Shown here: one piece after another, positions 1 through 8,856 of the stretch
How positions within the stretch are numbered: the first letter of the stretch is position 1
Layout: the number at the start of each line of letters is the position of its first letter
Assembly (NCBI GenBank): GCA_937894355.1
Contig: CALCRD010000239.1
Coordinates: 1-25,629, forward strand
DNA length: 25,629 nt
Reading direction: 5' to 3'
From: an uncultured Bacillus sp.
Lineage (GTDB): Bacteria; Bacillota; Bacilli; Bacillales; Cytobacillaceae
The notes under the pieces: generated by a model
Told to the model about the DNA's origin: nothing
The model's database searches: none
The model's input: only the letters and a program-made list of their open reading frames with translations
Position numbers and translations under genes: made by a program

Positions 1-607
1 TATCTTTGTCAAACCAGTGTTGACCAACTACCGGAGACGATGGATTGGAGTATTGAGTTTTGTATTCGGTATAACCAAAAGATGCCGTCTTAGTCTCCGG
101 ATTATATTCTATATACAATTGCAAGAAGGATTTATTAGCCGGCAACGTCCATGCCTCTATCACATCTTGAGCAAAACCAAAAACATAGTCTTTTTGCCCG
201 TATAAGGTATTACCATCGGCTATAGTACAGATCAAAGGAACTTCTGTTGCTAATAAATTTAATTTAAGCTGGCCGGCAATTGCTACAATGAAAGCGGACT
301 CGTTAATACTATAATTCATTTGTCCCTGCAAAACAGTTTGCCGTCTAGGCACATGCACACGCCCTATATCAATTAAACCCTTAAATTCATCAACTACCCC
401 TTGCACGGTTGTAGATGTAATCCCGCTAGGAGAAACTATCCCAATATCTTCTGCTTCCAGATCTCCGCCCTGCCCTACCGCCCCGCGTTTGTGATAGTGG
501 CCTATTTTTTCTTCGTCAACAACATCTTTGCTCATCATCCCGTTTAACTTCAAGTACGCTTCTTCTGCGCCTATATCCAAACCAAAATTATCATATTGAT
601 TTGCCAT
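1..607 (-). CDS. Putative tail fibre/baseplate structural protein, C-terminus beyond window
   Basis: This open frame has no stop before the left edge, so only about the first 202 residues are visible. Two ATGs occur in tandem at 610-608 and 607-605. The second is preferred because the GGGGGTG ribosome site is then 7 nt away. The N-terminus reads MANQYDNFGLD, followed by a segment around VHVPRRQTVLQGQM. Near the edge is a stretch SPVVGQHWFDKD that resembles the 'xVGxxWFDxx' linkers common in phage fibres and baseplate-attached proteins. No catalytic motif is seen. Position after gpJ, the last tail-tip gene, supports a fibre or receptor-binding role. A terminator lies just upstream, so expression needs readthrough or an unseen promoter. 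The role is inferred mainly from position. Confidence 0.6.
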   Translation of the reverse strand, partial: MANQYDNFGLDIGAEEAYLKLNGMMSKDVVDEEKIGHYHKRGAVGQGGDLEAEDIGIVSPSGITSTTVQGVVDEFKGLIDIGRVHVPRRQTVLQGQMNYSINESAFIVAIAGQLKLNLLATEVPLICTIADGNTLYGQKDYVFGFAQDVIEAWTLPANKSFLQLYIEYNPETKTASFGYTEYKTQYSNPSSPVVGQHWFDKD

Positions 608-659
608 CATTACACCCCCAAATAAAATGCCGCCTTTTACGGGTGGCAAATTTCACCAT

Positions 660-684
660 TAAAAAAAGAGCCTTTGTGGCTCTT
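660..684 (-). terminator. Intrinsic terminator closing the lipoprotein gene
   Basis: On the minus strand a 7-bp perfect stem AAGAGCC/GGCTCTT (arms at 678-684 and 666-672) with a 5-nt loop is followed by seven T. The TAA stop of the lipoprotein gene (683-685) overlaps the upstream arm. This is a textbook Rho-independent terminator. Confidence 0.85.
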
Positions 685-1516
685 AAAAGTCTCTAAATTG
701 TCCATCTGAATCACACCAGTCGTAAACTAAATCAGTCCACATCAAACGAACGGATTTGATAAATCCTCCATTCTTAGCGCGACTAATATAAATATCGCCT
801 ATTTTCATGGCATGAGGCCCGGCCGTCAGAAAGCTAGTATCAACAGTTGTAACTGCTTTAAATTTTTGCATCCAGTCAGTAGAACTGCAGGTATCAACAA
901 GATACCAATCGCCACTTAAATAATATTCGCTAGTTTGCTCGTATATATCACTATTTTCTAGAATTACGGGCGTATGTCCGGCTTCTGTAATTGCAATTCC
1001 TGCGCCTAACACTCCGACATTTTTTTGAGACCCCCATGCTAATACATTAATTTCTCTAGTCATCCCACCGCCTGTTAATACAATTTTACATTTGCCCGGC
1101 GAAGCCCACTGAATACCAAAATCAACTCCCCCATTAGCGTTATCAAGTTGATATGTGATATTAATGCACTCTGCCATTCCTTCCGAAGTATAATCCGGGG
1201 CAACTGTTACCACATCGCTTTTTCTAATCCCATTTTCGTCCTCAACATATGCTCGTATACCATTAGTTATGTTTGACGTGTATAAGATATATGATTCGTC
1301 GGCACCTAGTTCCATGTTGTCTGCATAGGCAATATTGCTATTTACAATTAGTTTAGGCATAACTCTAACTATCCCTCCACTTCCAGAGGTCTGGAACACT
1401 CTTATTCTTGCTTGTCCACCTCTTGATCTGCCACCACTACATCCTGATAGCGTTGTAATTCCGGTTATTAATAAAGATAAAGATATGATTGCAAATAAAA
1501 TCCTTTTCATTTTCAT
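683..1516 (-). CDS. Predicted secreted lipoprotein, candidate phage moron (lysogenic conversion)
   Basis: A 277-residue protein. The N-terminus has two lysines and an arginine, a hydrophobic stretch (about residues 6-22) and the lipobox LSGC with the acylated cysteine at residue 26: a type II signal peptide. The mature part begins with a Gly/Ser/Arg-rich linker (CSGGRSRGG) and continues as probable beta-rich sequence with paired cysteines. No family is recognised. Start choice: AAGGAGGG lies 7 nt before the ATG. The gene has its own promoter (1552-1580) and terminator (660-684) and lies between gpJ and the fibre gene, the architecture of a moron expressed from the lysogen. By analogy with phage lipoproteins such as T5 Llp it could block superinfection at the envelope, but nothing in the sequence proves that. 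A tail-associated role is the alternative. The lipoprotein call is firm; the function is unknown. Confidence 0.8.
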   Translation of the reverse strand: MKMKRILFAIISLSLLITGITTLSGCSGGRSRGGQARIRVFQTSGSGGIVRVMPKLIVNSNIAYADNMELGADESYILYTSNITNGIRAYVEDENGIRKSDVVTVAPDYTSEGMAECINITYQLDNANGGVDFGIQWASPGKCKIVLTGGGMTREINVLAWGSQKNVGVLGAGIAITEAGHTPVILENSDIYEQTSEYYLSGDWYLVDTCSSTDWMQKFKAVTTVDTSFLTAGPHAMKIGDIYISRAKNGGFIKSVRLMWTDLVYDWCDSDGQFRDF

Positions 1517-1551
1517 TGACAGACCCTCCTTTATATTTTGTTCCTACACTT

Positions 1552-1580
1552 ATTATACCTCCGTTTCCCAATTTTGTAAA
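1552..1580 (-). promoter_or_regulatory. Sigma-70-type promoter for the lipoprotein gene
   Basis: Minus strand: -35 TTTACA (1575-1580), 17-bp spacer, perfect -10 TATAAT (1552-1557). The -35 box lies 5 bp beyond the gpJ stop codon. Start of transcription should fall about 1545, leaving a short leader with AAGGAGGG before the ATG at 1516. Five of six and six of six consensus matches at ideal spacing make this the clearest promoter in the window. Confidence 0.82.
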
Positions 1581-1585
1581 ATTGT

Positions 1586-4500
1586 TTAGTAACCTATTGC
1601 CGTCCCATAGGCGATTTTCCCAGTTACAGGCAATCCAGACGAATCAAGCAATTCAAGATGGAAACCTTCGTTGGTTTCGTTCGTTTTTCGGTGAGTGACT
1701 GACATTCCGGTTGAATCATAGGTGTATAGTCCTAAAAAAGGAGCGATATAAAACCTTTGTTTATACACATAATCCAACCCAGTTTCTGGAACGCTGATAT
1801 TTTTCAATTCTTCGGTTACATCAGGAACATCTACTTCTATTTTTGCACCGGTAATGATAACATTGGTTTTTCCGTCAAGCGACACTGGCTTAATCATTGT
1901 TTCTACTCTTCTGCCGGTAAATTCTTTGACATTCGAAGTCGCCCAAGCCGACCAATCGTCTCCGTCGGTTCGCGTGCGGTATTGAACGTCGATCCGATTA
2001 TTGACATTTTGATTAAAATCTACTTTAATTCCTAAGAAAGTTTTAATGCTTGGTTGCGCTGCTACTTTGTGTATAGTCAGATTGTTGAACATATCGAAAA
2101 ACCGTTCGAAGTCTCCAAGTTCTTCCTCTGTTTTTAAGTGCAAATAACCCCAAGGGTCAATATAGTAGCAATCCGCTTGTAAGACTCTATGGCCTAAGTC
2201 CGCAACGGGTAAAATTAGTTGAGGTGATTCTTCGAGCGTTAAGGTTGGACCATTAAACATATCAAAAAAGTTAGCAAAACTGCCAATCCTCTCTTTTGCT
2301 TGAATGTGCCATCTCCCCCAAGGATCTAAAAACATGTCTTTTCCCGTCCAAGCGGATAAATCCTCATCTCTTTCGTATATCGCGTTTTTTGGAGCAACTT
2401 GGATAACCTCGATAATATATTTGGCAGCAGTTTTGGACTTTAATCTAGATCTATCGACGGCCTTTGCCCAGAAAGTTATCGTTCCAGCTTGTGGTGCATC
2501 GAATTCCTCTGATGTAGGACCGGGAAAATTATTAATCGCTTTAGTGCTATTTTCCCAACTCGGTCCATATCGTAGCTCGTATTCCTCCACATCCGGATCA
2601 TCAACTAAAGTAACCGTAGCTTTTAGTCGTCCGTTGTTTTGCGATATAGTTAATTTAGGCACGTCAGATGGCAGCTGGTTTTTCCCCTCGATTATAATAG
2701 GCGAGACAACGCCCTCACTAGCTACTCCTTGAGCAGTAATAGTTATTACTTTGACCAAATAGTTGTAGTTTGTTCGTATGCCGGAAATAAAGGTTTTGCC
2801 CTCGATCGTCTGCCCTTTATCCAGCCAAGTTTCTCCGCCATCCTCTGATAATTGGATTAAAGAGTAACTATAATTCATGCAATGTCCCGGAGTGAATGTG
2901 ATTCTAATCTCCGGTACAACCTCGCCTGATTTTTGTACGAATGACGATTCGGCTACAACTAAATTGGTAGGATCAGGCGGAATCGCGAAAGGGTTCGGCA
3001 TTTCAGAATAATTTGCCGTCGGCTCTACACTACCCAAGGAATCTGTATAAATCGTCTCGTTATACTCCCGAAAATATATCTCATGACCATGATCCCCTGC
3101 ATGACGAATTTCCAAAATCCGAACCGGCTTTTTAACCCATCCCATGATGTCATCAGTAATCGTAATAACATCGCCGGGAATGCGGTTTAAAGCCCTGATG
3201 GTAGTCTTAAATTTGCCGCTAAACCGACAAAACTTACTGTAAACTCGATAAAAATAAGCCTGCCTCGAACCCTGGCTAAACCGGTTAATTCCAACAATCG
3301 TAAAATCTTTTTGAGTGGGGTATATCGGATTTGATTCATCGACACTCTGCGCCGGAATCTTCGCCCAATTCTGGTTAGGTTCGCAATAAGTTACAGTGAC
3401 TTTTTGCCATTCTTCGTCCTTGCCCGGCATGTAGATTTCAAGGCTATCTTCAACAATGTGTTCCATGCCGAAGTGTTGGCAAGGTTCTTCTGGTTGTTCG
3501 ATTTTAAATGTAAGCTTTCCATTATAGCTCACGACATAGCCGCGACAGGTAAGCCGGATCTGGTCTACAATATCAGGCAACGACTCAACCCAGTCAATAA
3601 TGATTCCTTCGGTAAATCTCGGCTGACCGTCATCTAATAATTCGTCGCAAAATGCTGCAGCCGTTTTAAAGCTTTCGATGTTTATTTGATCATCTGTATA
3701 ACCGCCGCCGTATCTGGAATGAGTAAGCAAATCATATAAGTGCCAGGCAGGGTTCTCGCTAAATTTTGTTATCCATGATTCATTTTCCCACGTTCGAACT
3801 TTGCGACCTTTAACAATCGCTGTAAAGTTTGGCATGCCACCACTAAGTTTATCGCTTGCCTTGATAGTAAAAGCGATATATGCAACGTTGCGCAATCCGC
3901 CGACCACCTTGACTCGGTCTGCATTGGTTAGCGGCTCGATTTTTAACGAATATACTCGGTCATTCAGGTTCGGGGATAGATGTTTGAGATTAGTAACATC
4001 TTCCGTTAAAACTAACGAATCTCCATCAAAGTTTTCACCGGAATATAGTGTCACTTTGTGGTGATTAACTTTGATCGAGCTCGTCCAAGAGCCATAATAA
4101 TATATGGTTGTATAACCATGATCGTTGCGTTCGCCTACTTCAACGATCCCTGCAGCTGCTAAGTCTGCTGCAGTATAATTGCCCGCCGATAGTGTTACTG
4201 CTTTCCCTCCGTAATTACTATCCTTGAAAAAGCCAACCCCGCCAGGGCATCTAGAATCAATTAGTTGATCATCTGTACCCAGATAAGGAGTGTAATAACA
4301 TCCAGGAAGTTGCTTGATCGGAATATCATTAGCCCTAACGTCCTCAAATCCTTTGATGGGACCCTCACTAAATGCTACTAAAGCATAAATGGTACTTTTA
4401 TCGTAAGACATACGTTGCCATACGATATTCCCACCAGCCTTTACCTTCCCATAAACAATTGGAACGGGTAACTCGTTTGAACACTGGGTCTGTATGTCAA

Positions 4501-4633
4501 AGCCATAGGTAGGGCTTTGGTTCGCTTTTTTCTTCTGGTTCCATAAATAAATTACATACGCAACTGCCGCTACAACTTTAACATAACCCCATATGCTCGC
4601 AATAAACACAACAGCCGCTTTTACCCAAGCCAT
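1586..4633 (-). CDS. J: Tail tip host-specificity protein (lambda gpJ-like) with beta/gamma-crystallin insertion
   Basis: A 1015-residue protein. Order of parts: hydrophobic N-terminal segment (about 5-31); conserved tail-tip start near PVPIVYGKVKAGGNIVW (57-72); an inserted beta/gamma-crystallin double Greek key (about 133-233); the phage-tail_3-type hub (about 240-560); two fibronectin-III-like regions (from about 565 and 665); a twice-repeated 26-residue unit containing DPWG and FFDMF (768-793 and 824-849); and a unique C-terminus. gpJ-type proteins form the central tip, contact the receptor and open for DNA ejection. It is the last gene of the lambda-like L-K-J order. GAGGTG precedes the ATG. 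The C-terminus probably sets host range. Only the crystallin insertion is unusual for the family. High confidence for the class, moderate for domain borders. Confidence 0.88.
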   Translation of the reverse strand: MAWVKAAVVFIASIWGYVKVVAAVAYVIYLWNQKKKANQSPTYGFDIQTQCSNELPVPIVYGKVKAGGNIVWQRMSYDKSTIYALVAFSEGPIKGFEDVRANDIPIKQLPGCYYTPYLGTDDQLIDSRCPGGVGFFKDSNYGGKAVTLSAGNYTAADLAAAGIVEVGERNDHGYTTIYYYGSWTSSIKVNHHKVTLYSGENFDGDSLVLTEDVTNLKHLSPNLNDRVYSLKIEPLTNADRVKVVGGLRNVAYIAFTIKASDKLSGGMPNFTAIVKGRKVRTWENESWITKFSENPAWHLYDLLTHSRYGGGYTDDQINIESFKTAAAFCDELLDDGQPRFTEGIIIDWVESLPDIVDQIRLTCRGYVVSYNGKLTFKIEQPEEPCQHFGMEHIVEDSLEIYMPGKDEEWQKVTVTYCEPNQNWAKIPAQSVDESNPIYPTQKDFTIVGINRFSQGSRQAYFYRVYSKFCRFSGKFKTTIRALNRIPGDVITITDDIMGWVKKPVRILEIRHAGDHGHEIYFREYNETIYTDSLGSVEPTANYSEMPNPFAIPPDPTNLVVAESSFVQKSGEVVPEIRITFTPGHCMNYSYSLIQLSEDGGETWLDKGQTIEGKTFISGIRTNYNYLVKVITITAQGVASEGVVSPIIIEGKNQLPSDVPKLTISQNNGRLKATVTLVDDPDVEEYELRYGPSWENSTKAINNFPGPTSEEFDAPQAGTITFWAKAVDRSRLKSKTAAKYIIEVIQVAPKNAIYERDEDLSAWTGKDMFLDPWGRWHIQAKERIGSFANFFDMFNGPTLTLEESPQLILPVADLGHRVLQADCYYIDPWGYLHLKTEEELGDFERFFDMFNNLTIHKVAAQPSIKTFLGIKVDFNQNVNNRIDVQYRTRTDGDDWSAWATSNVKEFTGRRVETMIKPVSLDGKTNVIITGAKIEVDVPDVTEELKNISVPETGLDYVYKQRFYIAPFLGLYTYDSTGMSVTHRKTNETNEGFHLELLDSSGLPVTGKIAYGTAIGY

Positions 4634-4637
4634 AACA

Positions 4638-5021
4638 TCACCTCAATCTCCAAAACCCTAAAATTCTATGCTTGCCGTAATTACTTAACAGATTAATCTG
4701 GCTCCCGCTCTCATCCGGAGCGTGTAATATATGTTGATTGTCCAGCATTACTCCGATATGCGCAGACTGCTTAAAACAATGAATTAAAACGATATCATTC
4801 TTTTGTGGTTCTGTAACTATTTTGGCAACAGCATCTAAGCCTTCGATAAATCTTGTTTCCGCGCTTTCTTGCCAACTGTCATCGATTGGCAATCCGTCAC
4901 CTTCCGGAAAACTAATGCCCTGATCATTAAGGTATAACCACACTAGACCAAGGCAATCAGTACCATTGAAATCCCTGCCATTCAACTTATAAGGGATTCC
5001 GATATATTTACTCATATTCAT
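4638..5021 (-). CDS. NlpC/P60 cysteine peptidase, tail tip (lambda gpK-like)
   Basis: A 127-residue NlpC/P60 domain. The catalytic cysteine is C23 in the motif GTDCLGLV, the histidine is H88 in SAHIGVM and a third polar residue is probably H100 in ILHAPDE. Such domains cut peptide bonds in peptidoglycan stems, here presumably during tail-tip penetration of the wall. Unlike lambda gpK there is no N-terminal JAB domain in this protein; the only JAB domain in the window is on the MuF protein. The start overlaps the stop of the preceding gene in an ATGA arrangement, indicating translational coupling, and gpJ follows 4 nt later. A second ATG two codons in could also serve. Confidence 0.87.
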   Translation of the reverse strand: MNMSKYIGIPYKLNGRDFNGTDCLGLVWLYLNDQGISFPEGDGLPIDDSWQESAETRFIEGLDAVAKIVTEPQKNDIVLIHCFKQSAHIGVMLDNQHILHAPDESGSQINLLSNYGKHRILGFWRLR

Positions 5022-5638
5022 TGTCTATCTCCCGGGTTAACGATTCTCGGTACTCCTAGAAATCCTCCATAATTTTCCGAGTTGTTTAATTCGGTGCATC
5101 GAGTAAGGGTTCTATCGCACAAAGTTTCGTCTCCAGCGTATTTGCACCATTCGCCCTTAAAATCTAGCTCGCAAAACGGGGAATATTTCCGGCGGGGAAC
5201 TTTGATATTAAAGCTCCCGTTATAGCTCCGAACCCGAAAATTGAACGTTTTGCCATTAATGATCGCGCCGTCCAGTTCTCCTTGAAATGTAATTGCATAG
5301 TTGAGCGGATCATCCAAGGCGTCTCTCATAACAGTCAAGACCCGACAGGTATAGCCGTTAATCCTTCCGCCGTTTGCCACATAAGCAGAAAACTCGCGGT
5401 TGACGTTAGGCAAGGTTATACTTACTTCTTCCAACTTTGATTCCATATTAGCTTCGACGTCGGTTCGAGAAATGGAAGCGGCCTGATATACAAGCCCGTT
5501 GAACACGATATCATTTGTGTTATTTGCCGCGTATCTCAGTACCACACCGTCGTCAACCTCGACCTCATATAATTCTATTGGTCTATTCTGTTCTTGTTCG
5601 GACTGCTCAACCATAACCTCATTTAAGCCTTTTGACAT
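5018..5638 (-). CDS. BR0599-family distal tail protein (lambda gpL-like)
   Basis: A 206-residue protein. Residues about 20-145 match the DUF2163-like N-terminal half of distal tail proteins. The C-terminal half matches phage BR0599, with the signature CELDFKGEWCKY and the ending GGFLGVPR. Four cysteines (C156, C165, C174, C181) are spaced like the cluster-binding cysteines of lambda gpL, whose C-terminal domain is known to hold an iron-sulphur cluster. Metal binding here is inference. The protein should sit at the tail tip between tape measure and gpJ. GAGGTGA precedes the ATG. It follows the gpM-like gene directly and overlaps the NlpC gene by 4 nt. Confidence 0.83.
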   Translation of the reverse strand: MSKGLNEVMVEQSEQEQNRPIELYEVEVDDGVVLRYAANNTNDIVFNGLVYQAASISRTDVEANMESKLEEVSITLPNVNREFSAYVANGGRINGYTCRVLTVMRDALDDPLNYAITFQGELDGAIINGKTFNFRVRSYNGSFNIKVPRRKYSPFCELDFKGEWCKYAGDETLCDRTLTRCTELNNSENYGGFLGVPRIVNPGDRQ

Positions 5639-5639
5639 C

Positions 5640-5999
5640 TCATTTCACCTCGATTATGGTTAGGGTAAATGTTCCGGCAATGTTATACTTGATCTGTGCG
5701 TCAAAGTCGTCTGTGTCAAACCTAACCTTAACCGGCTCCGGAACATCTGCCGAGTTTTTGGGTGGAGGAACAAAAAGAAAGGCTTCATATTTGCCTTTTC
5801 GAGCATCAAAAAACGCTCTAGCAGCGTCAATAGTATCTAAATCTTTTTTAAACTCAATTATCCAAGCCCTTCTGGATTCGTCCCAGTTAGCTATTCGCTG
5901 TTCTTTCCCGGAAGATAAAGGAGTAATAGTAGTGTTCCATGACGATTTAAACTGATAAACAGTCAAAAATGGTATATTAAAAGTTTCCACGGTCATCAC
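5640..5999 (-). CDS. Minor tail protein (DUF2460/gpM-like)
   Basis: A 119-residue protein with a compact beta-rich sequence, FLTVYQFKSSW near the start and KYEAFLFVPPP in the middle, followed by a C-terminal strand pattern ending TLTIIEVK. The size and position between tape measure and the BR0599 protein match the distal tail (gpM-type or DUF2460) proteins that link the tube to the tip. The start is an ATGATG pair overlapping the tape-measure stop, so it is probably translated by coupling. No enzyme motif is present. Family assignment rests on position and general pattern. Confidence 0.65.
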   Translation of the reverse strand: MMTVETFNIPFLTVYQFKSSWNTTITPLSSGKEQRIANWDESRRAWIIEFKKDLDTIDAARAFFDARKGKYEAFLFVPPPKNSADVPEPVKVRFDTDDFDAQIKYNIAGTFTLTIIEVK

Positions 6000-8845
6000 T
6001 CCTCACTTGGCCTAAGTACACCACCCCGCCGTTGGTTGTCCTGAACAATTCCAACGACTTGGTCCCGGTTCTTGTAGAAAAATTGAGCTACCGATTGTTG
6101 GTCGATAGCATCGATATAATTGTTAGTAACATTATTGGTAATGTTTTGAGATTGTCCACCCTGCCGAATCATGCCTTGCAACCCTTCGCTAATGTCTTGC
6201 GGCAGAACCATCTCTTTTGGTGTTAATGCCGAAATAACTTTATCCGTTCCAAAACTAGGAGGTAAATCAGGAACTACCATCCCATTCGCTGCCGCCGGAA
6301 CAGTGCCACCTTTTGAAAAACTAAGGATCGCTCCTATTACACCCATTATTCCTTCCGTCGTACTGCTAGATGAACTGTTTCCTCCGGATTTATTGCTAAA
6401 GAGGCTATCAAAGATTTTAGTTAAATTTCCGGACTGACCTTCAATACCAAAGATGAATTTTTTAATGTATTGTCTCACCAACTCGTCCATCAAATCTTTC
6501 CAGACATCTTCAATAGTTTTCTTTTTTGTAACTAAGTCGGCTAAAAGATCAGCAGTATTTTCTTTGATTTGCGCATTGGTTTTGTTCGTTTCAATATCAA
6601 TGTTTTTTGATACTTCTTCAATAACTTTTTTATAAGCTAGAAGTTGCTCTTCGTTTGCTGTTTCGTCTGCTTCTAGTGCGGCCAATTTTGCTTCCAAGAC
6701 TTGTTTAATGAGTCTCAATTCGTCAGCCGTCATCTTCTCTTTAAGTTTGTATTCGTCGCTGAGCGCTTCGGTAATGGTTTGCAGGCGCTGATCGTCATAG
6801 ACTTTATCAATGTTAGCTAAAGTCTCATTAAGTTTATCCTGATCTTCGATGGTCTCTGTCGCCGCTGTTTTTTTCGCTTCTCTTTCACGCTCGATATCGG
6901 CTAGTTGTCGATCAGTTTCCGTTTTGGCTACATCTCCGGCCTTTTGTGCCCACTCGTTGTAAAGTGCAGTATCCTCATCAAGGTATTTCTTATTTATCGC
7001 GGCTATGCGGTCTACATTGGCTTGCTTGACTTGTACAGTTAGTTCATTGTTTCCTTTGGCTAATTCGAGTTCTTCAGCAAACCTCAATTCTTCTTCTTTG
7101 ATTTCTGCTTCTTTGAATCTTTTTTGACGTTCTAACATTTCAATGTAGAGCTGGTTCTGCAACTGCGATTGTTCATCGGCTCGTTTTTTAGCAGCTGCTG
7201 CTAGTGAATTGTCACCCGCTTTTGAATTTGTTTTTTTGAAATCTTTTTTGACGGTGTCTCTGGTGACGCCATCTTTCATTATCTGATCTATTTCGTTTTT
7301 TTCGGTCTCTATCTCGGAAATAATTTGCTTAGAAACGTCGATTTGGTCTTGTAACGAAGTTATTCCCTGCTCATATTCAAGTGATACCCGAGACAGCATC
7401 TGTTCGTATTGTGATTGTGTTATATTGCCGTCGCCCAACGAATCTAATAGTGTGCTTTTTTGTTGGTTGAAATCTTCAATAATAACATCCATTTGTTCTT
7501 GAAGTTTCCGTTGATTCTTTAATTCTTCTGCATAATCTAAACCGAGGGAATTTTGCCGCGCTCGCAATTCTTGGGTTTTGGTTTTAACAAGACCTTTGAC
7601 CGCATTATCAAGGTTAATAATCGCTCCGGCTTCCTTATCATAAGCAATTACAGAATCGGGCACCATTTTTGCTATCTGTTTGGACACATCTCTTAGGCGT
7701 TCTTTTTCTTCCGCGGTTTTATTTGTCTTTTTACTTAGTTTTTCATATTCGTCAATTAAGCCGTCAAGTTCATTGGCTTCGGCTTTAAAGTGATCTACTA
7801 ATTTTTTTTGTTCTTCTCTGTATTTCTCCGCCTCAGTTCTGAGGCCCACAACGACCGCTGCCAAAGCTGAAAGGGCAATCATAGTTAACCCAACCGGCCC
7901 AGTCAATGCAGTAAATCCAGCAGCTATTTTGGTGCCTATGTCGAGCACAATCCATGCAGATGTTGCGGTAACTAATCCAGTCATGGCCAGTGCGCCTGTA
8001 GTGATCCCAGCGACCATCCCGGGGGAAGCTTGGATAAAGTCTTTAATTCCCTTCATTAAGCTCGAAAACGAGCCTACAACATCAGTCGTTGCCGGTTCTA
8101 GAGCATTACCGAAAGCTGCCGAAGTTTCCTTAGTCATAGCATTCGCTTTTGACATTTCCCCGGCTAATGTGTTTTGAAGCTTAGCGAGATCACCAACTTG
8201 ATGTTTGCCTTCCTCCATAAATCCGTTAATTTCAGCTTGATGCTTTTCTGCTTCGGTGAGTTGTCCTACGGTCTTGCCAATTGAAATGGCATAATCTTTC
8301 CACATGACAGACAGGTTTTTGGTAATACCGCCGTTGTCAGTCATTTGGCTGTTCTCATTTTTCAAACCTTCAGTCGTTCCCTGGATGGCTTCGCCTAAAG
8401 ACAAGTGAGCCTGTCTGCCATAGGCGGCCGCATCTGCAATTCGACGGAACATTGTAATTGCGGTTTCTTCATCTTCGTATCTCATTAAAAGGTTCTTATA
8501 TGCGGAAATTGCATTATTAAGCGGAATCATACCGTCTTCACGGACTTTTTCTAGTTCGGCTTCGATTTTTTGATAACTACCGACAGTTCCTTTGGCAATC
8601 GAATCCAAACCCATCATAGAAGATTTAAGTTGATTATTGGCCTGAGTGGCTTTCCAAACTCCGGCCGTAATCGCCGTAAAACTAACTCCGGCGGCCACTC
8701 CCATATCACGCCAAGAATCTTTAACCTTTTTGGCTTCGTCTTGGAGGGATCTCATATCCTTTTTAACTGATTGAACACCGCCATGCAAGCCAGAGCTATC
8801 AGCGGTCATTGTTGCTTTAACTGTACCAGCATCATATTCTGCCAT
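5996..8845 (-). CDS. Tail tape measure protein
   Basis: A 949-residue protein, by far the longest helical protein here, located between the tail chaperones and the distal tail genes. The N-terminus (about 1-70) includes the Gly-Leu-Lys-containing tape start with VKATMTADSSGL. Residues 80-260 are helical, two hydrophobic segments lie at about 277-300 and 318-336, and a long charged coiled coil rich in Glu/Lys covers about 335-790. A Ser/Gly-rich linker and a C-terminal segment with PAAANGMVVPD complete it. Tape measures set tail length and enter the cell envelope during DNA injection; the hydrophobic hairpin fits that. No lysozyme or peptidase domain is seen. AGGAGGG precedes the ATG at good distance. 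Confidence 0.93.
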   Translation of the reverse strand: MAEYDAGTVKATMTADSSGLHGGVQSVKKDMRSLQDEAKKVKDSWRDMGVAAGVSFTAITAGVWKATQANNQLKSSMMGLDSIAKGTVGSYQKIEAELEKVREDGMIPLNNAISAYKNLLMRYEDEETAITMFRRIADAAAYGRQAHLSLGEAIQGTTEGLKNENSQMTDNGGITKNLSVMWKDYAISIGKTVGQLTEAEKHQAEINGFMEEGKHQVGDLAKLQNTLAGEMSKANAMTKETSAAFGNALEPATTDVVGSFSSLMKGIKDFIQASPGMVAGITTGALAMTGLVTATSAWIVLDIGTKIAAGFTALTGPVGLTMIALSALAAVVVGLRTEAEKYREEQKKLVDHFKAEANELDGLIDEYEKLSKKTNKTAEEKERLRDVSKQIAKMVPDSVIAYDKEAGAIINLDNAVKGLVKTKTQELRARQNSLGLDYAEELKNQRKLQEQMDVIIEDFNQQKSTLLDSLGDGNITQSQYEQMLSRVSLEYEQGITSLQDQIDVSKQIISEIETEKNEIDQIMKDGVTRDTVKKDFKKTNSKAGDNSLAAAAKKRADEQSQLQNQLYIEMLERQKRFKEAEIKEEELRFAEELELAKGNNELTVQVKQANVDRIAAINKKYLDEDTALYNEWAQKAGDVAKTETDRQLADIEREREAKKTAATETIEDQDKLNETLANIDKVYDDQRLQTITEALSDEYKLKEKMTADELRLIKQVLEAKLAALEADETANEEQLLAYKKVIEEVSKNIDIETNKTNAQIKENTADLLADLVTKKKTIEDVWKDLMDELVRQYIKKFIFGIEGQSGNLTKIFDSLFSNKSGGNSSSSSTTEGIMGVIGAILSFSKGGTVPAAANGMVVPDLPPSFGTDKVISALTPKEMVLPQDISEGLQGMIRQGGQSQNITNNVTNNYIDAIDQQSVAQFFYKNRDQVVGIVQDNQRRGGVLRPSEE

Positions 8846-8856
8846 ATCTATCCCTC

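Noticed and set aside
2304..2732. 142-aa plus-strand frame inside gpJ.
   Set aside because: Antisense to a well-supported coding region and without a ribosome site or recognisable pattern.
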